A stretch of DNA of 64,000 nucleotides. Source: Turbatrix aceti (Eukaryota > Nematoda > Chromadorea > Rhabditida > Panagrolaimidae). A program made the position numbers and the translations under genes. Within the stretch, counting starts at the first letter, position 1; each line of letters begins with the position of its first letter. Below, in pieces: positions 9,631-24,865 of this stretch. The stretch spans positions 7,254,001 to 7,318,000 of the forward strand of contig OZ017766.1 of NCBI GenBank assembly GCA_963969345.1, written 5' to 3'. Below the pieces are notes generated by a model that made no database searches, was not told the DNA's origin, and worked only from the letters and a program-made list of their open reading frames with translations.

Positions 9631-11339
9631 ATGGCGCACGTTCTTCGCAATCGTCTCGTTGTCGGTGGACTTGTAGGCCTCGGCGCTGGCGCTGGTACCT
9701 ATTTCTACGGATATCCCTACGTGAGTCTATCTATTTATCTGGCTTCCCTGACTGAGTGTTGATATTTTTTTGCAGGTTCGCGATATCGTACTCGTCAACA
9801 AGCAACAGGGAGAAGTCGATGCGTACACCGTCAAAAAGATTGAAGATGGATTCAAAAAGCTGCAGGATCATCCTGAGTGCAAATCGCTTTTGAAGAAGCA
9901 TCTCACCCAGCAGGTCGTCGATCAGCTCAAAACAAAGAAAACTCGTCTCGGTGCAACGCTTTATGACGTCATCAGTTCCGGTGTTGCGAACCTGGACGCG
10001 GGAGTCGGCGTCTACGCTCCTGATTACGAATCGTATCACACGTTCGCAGCGCTTTTTGATCCTATCATCGAGGAATACCATGGATTTGGGCCTACGGATC
10101 GTCAGCCTCCTGTTGACCTTGGAATTGGCCGTACCGGTGATTTGCCTCCTCTCGATCCTAAGAATAAGTATATCAAGTCTACTCGGTGAGTTTTTTGTAC
10201 TGTTTTTATATACATAAATTAGGGGAACCCGCGCAAAGACTTTTAAAAAACATTAAAAAAGGGTGTCACCTGCGCAAAATCGTAAAAACAACAAAAAAAA
10301 GTATCGTTTTAGGAAAAAAATGTTGTAAAAGTTATGTATCGTAAAAAAAAGTAACAACAAAATCCAAGCAAAAAATGTTACTTCTGTGTTCATGGTTTCG
10401 CAACGAAAATTCCAAAACGATCGTTTCCTTCTTTTGTATTGTTTTTCCCCCAAAAATACTATTTTTGTTACGTTTTTCATTAATTTGAAAATCTGAGAAC
10501 TCTATATTTTTATGTTTTTCACAAATTCTTCATCAAAAATCACGTCGATCAATTTTGTAAAGCGATTTTCGGCATACGTACTCTTTTGGAAAAATTTCTT
10601 GATTTCCAAAATATTCCCTTACAAATTCCTTTTTAGGATTCGCTGCGGTCGAACTCTCGCCGGGTATCCGTTCAACCCCCTTCTCACCTCCGATGATTAC
10701 CTAATCATGCAGGCAAAGGTGAAGAAGGCTCTCGAGAGCGTCCAGGACAAGGAAATCAAGGGCACGTACTACCCGCTGGAAGGCATGTCCAAGACGACCC
10801 AGCAGAAGCTCATCGCTGACCACTTCCTCTTCAAGGAGGGCGATCGGCACCTGCAGCACGCGAACGCGTGCAACTTCTGGCCCAAGGGTCGCGGAATCTT
10901 CCACAACAACAACAAGACCTTCCTTGTCTGGGTCAATGAGGAAGACCACCTCCGCATCATCAGCATGCAGGAAGGCTCGAATGTCGGCGAGGTCCTTGAC
11001 CGCCTTATCCGGGGCCTTCAGGCCATCGAAGCTGTCGTGCCGTTCTCGCGGGATCCCAGACTGGGTTTTTTGACCTTCTGCCCGACGAATCTGGGAACGA
11101 CGGTTCGAGCTTCGGTGCACATTGCGTTGCCAAAGACTTCTGCACGCAAGGATTTTAAGAAAATCTGCGATGAACTCAATCTCCAGATTCGCGGAATCCA
11201 CGGCGAACACACCGAAAACGAGGGAGGCGTCTACGATATCTCGAACAAGCAGCGACTCGGGCTGAGTGAGTACCAGGCGGTCCGGCAGATGTACGACGGT
11301 GTCAAGAAACTCATCGAACTTGAGGAAGCTGCACATTGA
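9631..11339 (+). CDS. Arginine kinase with N-terminal hydrophobic extension
   Basis: Three exons (9631-9720, 9776-10185, 10637-11339) join in frame to 400 aa. The enzyme transfers phosphate between ATP and arginine, the invertebrate counterpart of creatine kinase. The substrate-specificity loop region ([16 protein letters not shown]), the [12 protein letters not shown] block, and the reactive Cys315 in CPTNLGT are all present. The core matches a usual 355-aa arginine kinase; about 44 extra N-terminal residues include a Gly/Ala/Val-rich hydrophobic stretch (residues 9-26) after Arg5 and Arg8. That could be a mitochondrial targeting signal or a membrane anchor. The ATG lies 6 nt after the acceptor-like TTTCAG at 9624, which supports this start and suggests trans-splicing. 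Intron 2 holds a foldback fragment. Confidence 0.96.
10525..10625. repeat. Foldback-family fragment in arginine kinase intron 2
   Basis: Contains the right-arm motif CATCAAAAATCACGTCGATC followed by a diverged core. Only about half an element remains. Confidence 0.6.
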
Positions 11340-11409
11340 GTGGAAGTTATTTGGATCACTTTTGGTTGTTGTTAGTAAACTGTTTCAAGATGCATGTGTT
11401 GCGAGACAT

Positions 11410-11800
11410 GATCTGATAGAGTTACGCTTGCCGAAAAAAATCGCGTTTTCGCTATTTTGACGATTTTTGACACGTAGCAAAAAACAACGGTATTTCCAAG
11501 CCGATGTGCATTTTGATCGACTGACTGGATTTTTGATTGAAAATCGGAATAATATAAAAAAATGGGTTATCACCTTGAAAAATGCCGAAAAGTGCATTTA
11601 AAAAATGATTCCGTTTCGCCATTTTTCAAGGTGATAACCCAATTTTTTTATATTTTTCCCAGATTTTCAATCAAAAATCCCGTCGATCAAAATGCACACC
11701 GGCTTTGGAAATGCCGTAGTTTTTTAGCTACAAAGTGCCAAAAATCTTCAAAAATGGCAAAAACGCGATTTTTTTCGGCAAGTGTAACTCAAATTCGTTT
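11410..11800. repeat. Foldback (long palindromic) element 1
   Basis: The left arm runs from 'gagttacgcttgccg' through 'gggttatcaccttgaaaaa'. The right arm is its inverted complement, 'tttttcaaggtgataaccc' through 'cggcaagtgtaactc'. The arms are separated by about 45 bp, so the whole could fold into one hairpin. No ORF. It belongs to the family described at 59864-60462. Confidence 0.88.
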
Positions 11801-12455
11801 TTTTCCGTTCAAGACCGAACAACGATTTTTTTCTTCAGTTTTTCTTGAAAAGCAAAATTTTTAGGTTCGTCTTGTAAAATAAAATTGATTTATTTTTCCA
11901 GCGTTTGTGTCTTTTACAAACCGAACCCACTCACTTAGCCGAAGCGCGGGTTCGTAAAAGACGTCGTCGTACGCAACCAGGGTAGGTACCCCACCCCGTT
12001 GGGGACGCCCAGGGGAGAGAGGGGGTTGGTCTACGCACGGGCACAACCGTTGGATGGATTTATGGCCTGTGTCCCGCAAAAAACAACGTAGTACACGATG
12101 AAGAGAGAAGAGAGAGGAGCGTTGAAAGAGGAAAGAGAAATATAGCGTCTAAAAAAGAGAAAAAAGAAGAAACCAAAAACGCGCGCGCGCTCGCAGCGTT
12201 GATGATTTCTGTGACTGACCCCTCCGCTGCCTCGGTGGGTTGGTTGGCGGCGGTTCTCTGTTCTCTGTCCGGCGGCAACGACGACGAGGGGGGCTGTGTC
12301 AGTCAATCGTCCTTCAGTCGCGCTTTGGTCAGTCGTGTCAGAATTGTCATCGTCCGCGTTTTTTGGTGAAAAAAAAGAGGGGATTTATCGAGTTTTTCCA
12401 ATTTTTTTAGGCTTGTCGTTGTCGTTGCCAACTCATCGGTCCTTCTCCGTCAACC
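11801..12455 (+). promoter_or_regulatory. Upstream region of alpha-tubulin
   Basis: After the foldback element the sequence becomes GC-richer (11900-12350), unlike the AT-rich surroundings, with GCGCGCGCGC near 12180. No clear TATA box is seen. The acceptor-like TTTTTTTAG ends at 12410, 45 nt before the tubulin ATG, and may be a 5' UTR intron or a spliced-leader site. Confidence 0.4.
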
Positions 12456-15118
<2,663 letters not shown>

Positions 15119-16032
15119 GAATCTGTGATTCTGGAAAACCTGAAATTCTGCATCTTGTGAATAATTTTTTTTTACATTCTGTCATGTTTTTTGATCGTAT
15201 TTATTGAATGGACAATAAATTCAGCGAACGTCCGAAAATGGAAAATTGAATTTTGAAAAAAAAAATAAAACCAAAAAATTGTTTTTTCGTTCAAATTTTT
15301 GTTTTTTATGTATAAAAAAAGTTTTTTTCACCCAAAAAATTGTATTCATCCGAAATTAGCGTTTTTTGGTTTTCCAATTGCAAAAACAATTTTGAATAAT
15401 TATGCAACAAATTTTTTATTCATTTTTTAAAATATAGCTAAATTTTAAAAATAAAAAATATAAAAATTTTTTTTACGAATATTTCATTTTCCGTAAAAAA
15501 AGTTATTTTTTTATTTATTTTTTTTCAGCGAACATTCAAACATTTTTTTTCAGCAAACATTCAAAGATAAAAATGAGCGTTGAACGACCGAATTTTTGAA
15601 AGAAATAAAAAAAAATAAACAGTGAAAAAATCCAAAAATAGTATTTTAGGATTTTTTATCCGCACAAAAAATTTTCTGTAAATATTTGTATTATAATTTT
15701 TTTTGGATGATTTCCATTTTTGTGTTTCCGAATTGTTTTTTTTTGCAAAAATTGCTTTTTTTGGATTTTTTGTCCCCGAAATTTTTTTTTTGGAGTAAAC
15801 TTTTTTTGGATAAAAATCTTTGAATTTTCAAATTTTTTTCCAATTTTCTATTTTTTTTTGTTTTTTGGCATAAAAATCGAATAAGCGATCAAAAAAAGTG
15901 CCGTGCTTGTTCAAATTGTTTCACCCGGAACGCATTATTTTAATTTTTGTTTGTTAGAACGAATTTTTTTTTAAAACACATTTATTTACATATTTACATA
16001 ATTACCCGTAATGTGCCAATAAAAATTCAAAA
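15119..16032. other. AT-rich intergenic stretch
   Basis: It holds the tubulin 3' UTR, homopolymer-rich DNA, and on minus the 3' UTR of the receptor gene (AATAAA complement near 15980). No gene is seen. Confidence 0.7.
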
Positions 16033-19000
16033 TCATGCCCACTGTTTATGGTACATGTTAAAATAATCCTGTGGCGAAGCGAGCGGTGTCACCTTTGTGT
16101 GCATACACCTGGCCGATGCAGGTGTGATCCGTTTGATGACCGGATGATCAAAAAAACGCTGTCTAAATCTCGAAGAAACGAGAAGAGCAATGATGACGTA
16201 TAAATTTCCGTAGAGAGGAAAAATAAGCGCCGACGCTTCTTTCGACGCCGCCTGGAGTCCGACATCCGTGATTCCCGTGATGTAATAAGCGACGACGGAG
16301 AGATTAATCGTACTGCAAGATGTAAAAAATACGGTATAAATTGTGATGAGTTTGGTTGCCTCGACGATTTCCAGTCGCTGGAACCTGGCTGACAGGTGCA
16401 TGCTCCCGGAAGCGTTGTTGGTACCAAAGAGACTCGCTTTCCGGTTGATAAAGTAGATGGGGATGCCGACGCCGATGGTTATAGCGGCGATGGGAAGTTG
16501 GTATTTGAGGATTTCAAAGGGGTTCACAGCTTTGTTGCCCAGCGAGGAACAGTAGGGAATGCGGGTCACCGGCATGCTGATGGTGTTGGCGATTGACATT
16601 ACCACCATGGAACCCTGAAAATCGATTCGTTAAAAATGGCAAAAAAATGAATTGTTGAGTATTTATTCCATTTTATTTATTTTTTTTAATTTATTTTTTT
16701 GTGAAAATTTAGTTTTCATCGAATAAAAATCGAACAAAATTTAGTTTTTATGTAAAAAAATTGTTAAAATTTTGTTTTTAAAGTGTTAAAAAATTTTAAA
16801 TTTTTGATTTTTACAAATTTAAATTTCTATTTTTTAAATTTTGAGCGAGCGGTAAAAAAAACTGAAAAAATCGGAGCGCAATTGAAACAAAACAAAATAA
16901 ATTTTTTTATTAAATATGCATCCAAAAACGTGCATTTTTTAATTTTCGATTTTTTTATGTTTTGCGATTTTTTGAACTTTTTTTTGTGCAAGAATAGCAT
17001 TTTTTTGATTTTTCGTTCCAAAAAATAAAAAAATTTTGAACCAAAATTTAAAAATTTTCTGAACCAAAAAAACGCATGTTTTTGAAATTTTGAACCTCAA
17101 CAATTTTTTTTCAGAATTTTTTTGTTTTTTTTATTACGTCACAAAATTTTTCGCACGTTTTTTATAATATAAAAAATTATTTTCTCTGTTTGTGGAGCAT
17201 GTGAGAAAAAAAAAGTAATTTGGACCTAATTTGGACATGCGAACCAATTTACGATTCCTCGTGTGTATTTTTTTTGCTTTTTGCGAAGTTTGCAGCGAGT
17301 TTTGCCACCGTAAAATACTATTTATAGTTTGGTAGCAAAACCGTAACGCAACAGTACCTTTTGTGAGCTATGTTCTCTAGAGTTTATTCCCTTGTGTCAG
17401 AAAACGTGGCGAGTTACAGAAAACGTGGTACGCGGGATTGCGTATATTCGAAAAAGGGAGTTTAATCCAATTTATACGTTCGTTTAACGGCAAATGTCAG
17501 AAAATTGAGTTCCCACCTTTTTTTTTCTTTTCCGCGTATGACTAATAAACAAAGTTCGCAGTCGATTTAATCAAAAAACAGAAAAAAAATAATTGGAAAA
17601 GAATAAAATTTTATAAAACGCAAAAATCGTTTTTTTTGATAAAAAAAGCCTCCTAATTGACATCTGACATCCCCCCCTGTTCTACGTTTTTTATGTGCCA
17701 ACAAAGTGAGAAATTATAGATCACTAATTTTTTATTCATTGCTGCTTTTCGGTTTTCAGCGACACTTTTTTTGGGGTACGTTTGCATCAGAATATCCAAA
17801 AAAGGAGGCAATTTGGCGCGCTATTAAAAATAGGATTTTTTTAGGTAACAGGTTAATGATCACTAAAGATACCAAAAAGGATGAGCAAAAAAAAACTTGC
17901 ACATGTCTTTAGAATTTTTTTTTCTATAATATTTTTTTGCAAAATTGCATGCCAAAGTTCACCGGGGTCTGCTGACATTTTTGAAATTCCTTCGAGGTTT
18001 GGCTTCTGAAGGGAGTGGGATTGTGACCGTGATTCACTATCACAAGGGTAATTACGGTAACTTTGAGGGGGCAAATGGCAGCTTGACATGCAATGATGAC
18101 AATCCAGGCGCAGAAAAAGAAAAGAACAAGCATGGCAGCAAATTTAAAAAAATAAAAAAAATTTTTTTTGTTGCAGAAAATTTTTCTGAGATTTCAAAAT
18201 TGCTTTTTTTTCGTTTTTCTTTCACAAAAAATTTTTTTTTGCAACTTTTTTGTACACTTTTTTGTATTTATTTTCAAAAATGGCATTATTTCTGATTTTC
18301 TGTCCCAAAAATTTTTTTGTACCCAAAAATCGCATTTTTTCTGCACTTCGAACCAATACAAATGTTTTGCAGAAAATTTTTTTGAGTTTTTTTTTCACGC
18401 CATAACTACGGCAGCAGTGGTTATTACGGTATTACGGTAGCCAGGTGCACAAAACGAAGAAAAAAACAAGAATTTTTGGGGGCACTTAGATGACGCAAAT
18501 GGCGCCTTGAAGACCAATATTGTTGTTTGGGAGTCAAAAAATGCACATTGCACCCTACCAGACAGGTTGAGACAGGTAATATTGCTTCCGAGAACCCATA
18601 AATTATAATTCTATATATAAAAAAAATGGACAGGTAATATTCACCAACCTGGATTACCCACGGCAAGAGTGCCATTGGAACGGCAATGAACAGGTACTGC
18701 TGTCGCTCGTAACTCTTGTAGAGCACGGTTGCGACGACTCGTTCGGCAACGACGATTGGGAAGCCCCAATTAGCGGTATCCAGCGGGGCAGAGTTGATGA
18801 TACCCTCAATTTTGCAGTATCTCGAGTTTTTGAGAAGTGCGCAGTCGTCGTCCTATAATCGACCAAGAATAGTAAGAAAAAAAAGAGAGAAATAATAACA
18901 CCTTTTCTCCGACGTCGGAAAAAGAAAAAAAAAATTGAAAAAAATTTACCCCAGCAAAAACAACGTCGGCAAGCATCCGAAAAGCTCGGATAAAGGTGAG

Positions 19001-19231
19001 ACTATTTCTGACGACAAGTGTCAAAGTAACGCTGGCGACCATGGCCCGGTAGTTTGGGTGAAGGGCCTTGTTGAAGACGTAGCAGTGCGCGAAGACGGAT
19101 AATAAAAAAAGGCTTGTCGCGTCGAGAATCATGACACAGGTTAGCGCGGATGCGAGGACGGCATTTCGGTTGATAATTCCGGCAGCGGTACAGTTCCCAA
19201 CCCACGTCGACTCCATTTGGTTTAACGCCAT
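16033..19231 (-). CDS. Sra-superfamily chemoreceptor, complete copy 2
   Basis: Exons 18950-19231, 18649-18852 and 16033-16614 join in phase 0 to 355 aa, normal for this nematode receptor superfamily. About seven hydrophobic segments are visible. Diagnostic blocks are AERVVATVLYKSYE after TM3 and LSARFQRLE before TM6, the pattern of Sra/Srab/Sre proteins. The protein should sit in sensory cilia and couple to G proteins; its ligand is unknown. The 2-kb intron 2 spans the left limit of the visible duplication, so only exons 1 and 2 can be compared with copy 1; these are nearly identical. An acceptor-like TTTAG directly precedes the start codon. Confidence 0.82.
16615..18648 (-). other. Long intron 2 of the chemoreceptor
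   Basis: About 2 kb of A/T-rich DNA. The part from 17565 on is duplicated at 1-1075. Two short stretches are well kept in both copies: one around 18040 and one around 18405, with plus-strand reading NYGSGGYYG in copy 1 and NYGSSGYYG in copy 2. No flanking exon structure supports a gene there. Confidence 0.5.
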
Positions 19232-19567
19232 GCTAAAGACGGAAAAAACGACAACGGTAAATAGTAAATATTAGATTCGACGTCCGATGTCCCCGAAAAA
19301 ACACGCACACGTAATATTAAATAGAACAGTATGTAACACACCTTTTTTTTCACATCGTAATTTTTTTCTCTTTCCTTTTTCTTTTCTTTTCAATGCTGCT
19401 TGTTTTATCCAACAGACAGACACCACGCGGGGTGGGCATTAGCGCCGCCTTAAATGGCACCTTTTCCGTCGGCCAACAAAAACCAGGTATCAGGTACATT
19501 TCAGGTAAATATTTTATGTCCGGCGTTAAAGAGCAGTCAAAAATTTACTATTTAGAAAAATTACAAA

Positions 19568-22500
19568 TTACAAATTTTGAATGATGCACGAAGGTTCTTC
19601 CCATTCGAAAACATTGACGTATCCACACCTGGCCAGGTGATTATTCGAGTTAAAAGGCGCGGAGCCCCCGACGTTACCGGTGCAGGTCGTCTGCTGGATA
19701 TCCGGCTCCCAGCCAATTCCGTTGTTTTCAAATGCCTGAAAAACAGGAAAAAATAATTTTTTTTACAAAATAAAAAGGAAAAAAAACAAAAATTAAAAAA
19801 GAAAAAAAAAAGAAAAAAAAATTTTTTATTAAAAAAAATAAAAAAAGAAAAGAATAAAAAGGAAAATATAAAAAACGTACAAACAAAAAAAAGAAAGGAA
19901 AAAAAATTTTTTAATAAAAAAAATAAAAAAGGAAAAAAAGAAAAAGAAAAGAGAAAAAAATGAAAAAAAAGAAAGAAAAAAGAAAAGGAAGAAAAAAATG
20001 AGAAAAAAATGAAAAAAATGAAAAAATGAAAAAAATGAAAAAAAAAATGAAAATGAAAAAAAAACAAAAAAACAAAAAAAAAATTTTTTTTGTCATCAAC
20101 AAATTATTTCAAAATAACAAAAAACGTCATGTCTCACCTTAAACTCAAGCCATCCACTGGACGTCGAAGCGCAGTCGACGAGTAACTCAACGTACCAGTA
20201 ATCCGCGCCGTACGTATTTTCCTTCCTGTACTCGGGTTGTTTTGCGTCATTTGTGGTCCAAAAAGCGGGAGTGCCAACAGCCTGCGTGCCATCGTGGGTG
20301 CCCTGTTGTCGTTCGGCGCCCTCAAAATCCAGGTAGGTATCTCCCTGCCGCCACATATTATAACCTGCGTAGAAAAACGATGCATTGGAATCATGCTTGA
20401 TGGGAATGGCACACCGGTCTTCGGGTTGGTCAAAATCACCGACAGCACAACTTCCGTGCTGGGTATTTCCGCCACGGATAAAAATTGCCTGGCCGGGTTT
20501 TGTTGGTCGACGGATCATCAGAATTGTCCGTTTCCAGGACGCTGGTACAACCGGTGGGGTTGGCACCCCTCCGATACGGGCTTCAACGTGGATGGCGGTT
20601 ATTGAGTTGCCGGGTACTGTAATTGTTGTTTGTCCGTTGGAAGATACGGTAATTTTAGCTCCTGTGCAGGCGTTGTTGTTTATGTCTCCGTTGTAGACGT
20701 CGCAGTAATCTCCCGGAGGCAGTGAAGTCGGAACCGTTATTTGAGAATCTCCATTTTGGGTATTCAAAGCGAAAAAGCCTTTTTGAAATCTCGCAAAAGC
20801 GACGATTCCATTATTAGCGTAGAGCAAAGTCGGCGCAGTCCCAGAAACTGCCTGTCGGAAAAGTGCCATCTTCCGAATTTCGGGCCAACGATGCTCACAA
20901 ACCCATCCAGAATCCAAAGAACAAGTTTGTGTACCCGAATCAAAAGTAGGGGATTTTGTCTTGAAATCCGGGGCCCCGTAATTCGGAGGACCCTGTGCAG
21001 AGGTAGAAAAGTTGTACGAACTCATGACCCGAGGCAGTCCGTAGCTCCAGGCAAGCATGAAAGCCACAGCGTGCTTGTATTTGTCTCCGTCTTTGTACGT
21101 CGCGACGTAGGGATTTGTATCACGCTGATTATCGTGGTTATCAATGAAATTGAGAACGTCAAAATCATCCAAATTACCGTATCCAAATCCTGGACCCAAT
21201 TTTAGGAGGTCTGACCACGAAGATTGTCCCTTCGCGGCAGCGGATACCGCAGCGCCGAAATTGAAATTTGTATACCGACCAATTCCGATGTATTCGCTGA
21301 CCTTGACGGCTTCTCCGCCACGATCGATGACTTCATGGACGACCAAGGGACGAACATTGTTCCCGAAAATGTCAGCGCGAAGGTTGTTGACACCGGTCAG
21401 GATGTTATCGAGGTCAGTTGGCCACATGTGCTTGGAAGCGTCAAAACGAAAGCCTGCGACACCGTAGCTGACGAGGATATTGAGGTATTCCTGGATCTTG
21501 GTACGCACGTACGCGTTGCCCTGGTCGAGATCGATGAGACCGACGAGGCGACACATTCGGACGTCGTATGCGCTGTTTTGGTAGTCGCTGTCCTGGATAT
21601 CGTGATCGCATTCTTTGTAGTGGGTGTGTTCTTTTGTGAACGGCACTCCCGGGAAAGATTGAACAGGTGCGGTTGCGTCAAAGTCAGAATCACCGGATGA
21701 GCCGACTCCATTGACGCCTTTTTTCTGACCAATGCCTACCATGTGGTTCAGCACGACGTCTACGATTATTCTGAAACAGGTGTTTTTTAAGGATAAAAAT
21801 TAATTTTTTGCAGAATTTTTTTTTCATTTTGTTCAGGTGACATGTAACAATTTTTTTCAAAAATTTTTTTTTCTGAAAATGAATATTTTTTCACATAATA
21901 TTTTTTTAAATTTTAGTTTAAAAATATAAATTTTTTTTTTGATTCCGGGTCTTTGAATATTGTCCAGGTGACCGACCTTACCTGTTTGTTACAAACATTA
22001 AAAATTTTTTTTTTCGATTATTGGTTTTTTTCAGCTGTTTCTCTACAATCATTTTTGTAAAAAAAAATTTTTTTTTAATTTTGGTCAGGTAACTTCACCT
22101 GTGTTTTTTCAAAATTTTTTGTAAATTTTTTTTCAATTTAAATTTTTTTACTTTTTTTTAAACAAAATTCGTAAAAAAGTTATTTTTCTGTTTTTGGGTC
22201 AACGAATTTTGCACAGGTGACCTCACCTGTGTTTTTACAACAATTTTTGTCAAAAAAATAAATTTTTTTCATCTTTGGTTTTTGACCTTTGACCTTACCT
22301 GACGCCGACCTTGTTGCACCGGTTGATCATGTCGATCAATTCCTGCTCATTTCCGCCGCGACTGGTGAGCTTGTAGCTGACCGGCTGGTACCGCACGTAC
22401 CACGGCAGGTCATTGTTCACGGTGAGCGTGATGTGCTCCTGGGGAGGACTGATCTGGACCGCGCCATATCCGTGTTGTTGAAGGAAATTCTCGCATTCGG

Positions 22501-22666
22501 TCGCGACATCGGTCCATTTCCACTCAAAGAGATGAACGAGGGTTTGCTTGTTGATGAGCGTGGTCACGTGATCGTAGGCATAGGGATCCTCAGCGGCGAC
22601 AAAACCCGCGCCAAAGCCAAAAAAGAAGAAGAAGCCGATCACGAGCCAACCAAACTTTAGTCTCAT
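19568..22666 (-). CDS. Secreted alpha-amylase with C-terminal extension, copy 2
   Basis: Exons 22299-22666, 20138-21770 and 19568-19735 have exactly the same lengths as in copy 1 (368, 1633 and 168 nt) and encode 722 aa. All catalytic and chloride-binding residues given for copy 1 are present. I found no amino-acid difference by eye; the substitutions seen, for example near 21657 and 22357, are synonymous. Introns differ more, by homopolymer length and by a diverged block near 21830-21990. Two identical secreted enzymes from one locus suggest selection for dosage, or recent gene conversion. Confidence 0.95.
19736..20137 (-). repeat. Amylase intron 2, polypurine tract (copy 2)
   Basis: Nearly pure A/G on plus between 19745 and 20090; differs from copy 1 only in run lengths and small indels. 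Confidence 0.8.
21771..22298 (-). repeat. Amylase intron 1 with AGGTGA palindromes (copy 2)
   Basis: Same array as 4198-4724. The left third is diverged from copy 1 by substitutions and indels, while the rest is identical. Confidence 0.6.
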
Positions 22667-22711
22667 TATTATTGGCTGTGGTCTCAGGAAGAATTGTATA
22701 ATAGTTCCGCT

Positions 22712-22718
22712 TTTTATA
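22712..22718 (-). promoter_or_regulatory. TATA box of amylase copy 2
   Basis: Same GTATAAAAAG context and 46-bp distance from the ATG as in copy 1; about 330 bp of identical upstream DNA is shared, up to the break at the LTR site. Confidence 0.65.
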
Positions 22719-22945
22719 CTTTTTTTTGCTCTTTCCATGATCACATGCAGACATGCATGGGAGGAGTCAACGTTGCTGGGCTCCTGATTTTTTTTGTGGA
22801 AAGTTTATGGTTTTGATTTTGATTTTGATTTTGATTCCGGAGATGAGATGATGCAGTGTCGAGGGTCGTAAACACTCTCCCCAAAAAAAGTGACAGTCAT
22901 GCTTTTATTTTGCTGTTGGCCACTTTTTTTCAACAACTTTTGCGT

Positions 22946-23662
22946 AAACAATACCGAGTGTCTTTTCTTTGTTTCATTGCGATCGTAAAAAACAAGGCTA
23001 TACTGCCGCCTGGAATGGGAACGGGAATGGGAATGGAAATGGGAATTCGAGGGACCGTATTCGCGAACAAATTCAAAATTTATTTTTCAAGTTTTTTCAT
23101 AAACATTTCTATTTTTTTGAACAAATAAAAGAAACAAAAGGATGCACCAAATTTGGGTATATTTGGAAAATGAAGTCAAAAATGTTGTTATTGATAAAAA
23201 AAATACAAAAAAGTTCATGAAAAAGTTTAGAAAAACTGTTATAAAATGCAAATTACATATTTTTGCTTGAATAAACGAAATTTGACCAAAAAGGTAAAAG
23301 AAATGTTCAATGTTCGTTCGTGTTCGTTCGCGAACGTGGACAAAGTTGTTCATGTTCGTTCGTCTTTGTGAACAAAATTTGAAAAAATAAAATGTTTATG
23401 TTCGTTCAAGAACAAAAAACCGAGTGTTCTGCTTCCATCCTTGGCCGTGTTATCGTGTTATCAGTCGGGACAAAGCCCCTACATCTGACCACGTTATTTA
23501 TTTGACAGTGCAGCTGAAGTTAAGTTGACGTTTGTTTGTCTGACTGCTTGAAGCAAATGAAGTTCTCCCGGCTGACAAGGTTAACTGAAACGAACCCGGA
23601 GAAAAGTTGCCAGAAACGTGTCACGCTGAAGGGCCGGGCCGGGCCCGACAGAGCCGTTAACT
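22946..23662. repeat. 0.7-kb dispersed repeat, copy a
   Basis: Starts at 'aacaataccgagtgtc' and ends near 'gccgttaa'; matched at 26440-27155 with scattered substitutions. It contains GGAATG units, an AT-rich part with GTTCGCGAAC (23326-23335) and a GC-richer end with 'gggccgggccgggc'. No convincing ORF and no terminal repeats were found. Confidence 0.8.
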
Positions 23663-23860
23663 CGAAAACCAATAATTGCCGAAATGAAAAATGATACTTA
23701 TCGATCGTCAATAGTTTCACAAGGAAAATTCCAAAACGATGGTTACCTTTTTATCGTTAGCTAATATTGTCTTTTTGTCCTGTACCGAAAACTGTATGTT
23801 TTTTTAATTAAAAAATTTTTTTTCTGGGTCAGATCATATTTTTAAACAATTGTTTTCAGT
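23663..23860. other. Spacer before the unknown gene (copy 2)
   Basis: AT-rich DNA ending in an acceptor-like 'tgttttcag' just before the homology with copy 1 resumes. This implies that an intron end lies here in the ancestral gene. Confidence 0.45.
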
Positions 23861-24337
23861 AATTCCACTCAAATCCGAGCTCATCTGTGGCTACGCTCTA
23901 AACTGCACCCGCGCAGCCAAGGACATGCCACGCAAAATCACGAATGCCAAAATCGCGGTTCTCGACATGAACCTGCAAAAGGCAAAAATGCTGCTGGGCA
24001 TTTCGATCAAAGTCAGCGATCCGGAGAAACTCGAGCAAATTCGTCGCAAAGAAATCGAAATCACCAAACGCCAGATCGCGAAAATCCTCGCAAAAATCCA
24101 AACTCGACGATGCTCGGCGAAATGAAGCGTTCGATGCACGATGTACTCTGTATCGTGAAACGCGTCCTCAAAAGCATTTTTTTTTTCAGCGCCGGCCTCG
24201 ACCTGATCAACGGCGACATCGTCGACAACAAAGAAACCGGCGTCTTCGAGCCACTCATCAGCAAAATCAAGAGCATCAAATTCGCGAGCATCAAATTCAA
24301 AGAATTGAACGAATGCGAACATTTTTTGCCGTGTTAA
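23861..24337 (+). pseudogene. Unknown gene remnant, two overlapping frames (copy 2)
   Basis: Homologue of 7026-7510, with about the same two frames (to 24125 and 24110-24337). A splice acceptor TTTTCAG lies at its start. The frame break between the two parts is shared by both copies, so it predates the duplication, or the parts are not one protein. Family not recognised. Confidence 0.4.
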
Positions 24338-24865
24338 CAAAAGAACATCGAACAGAATTTTTATCAGTTTTGCAAAAATTTGTTCCCCCGAGTAAAAAAA
24401 CGAAAAATTGGGCAGTCCGCGTTTTCTCATTTTTGATAACAGTTTTTCTACGTCTTTTCATAAACTTTATTTGCCAATTTCTGATCAAAGAACATCTATT
24501 TTTTACAGTTTTTTTTCAATTTTATCCCAATTTTTGTTCGTTTTTAATTGTTCTGACATAAAAATTCAACATTGTTCGCAAACAAATAAATTTAAGAAAA
24601 TTCTGTTCGCGAATGTTCGCCCAACCCTGTTTGGAATGTTCTCCCTTGCAATGATGATCGATGATGAGGAGGGAGAAGGGTATAAAGTCATACCGATTTT
24701 GCGATAACGCAAATAATTCCCGGATGAATCCTTATCACATCTCATGTCAAGCAGAACTCTCCTGAAAAAATATTTTTATGCTCAAGATCATCAGTCTGCT
24801 CGACAGTTCTTTCCAGAAACGGTTGTGTACTTTATTTTTTTTGTGATTGCGATATTCTAGTCAAC

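Noticed and set aside
18390..18450. Gly/Tyr-coding stretch (NYGSSGYYG) in the receptor intron as a secreted peptide gene
   Set aside because: No signal peptide, start codon or splice context; kept only as a note in the intron entry.
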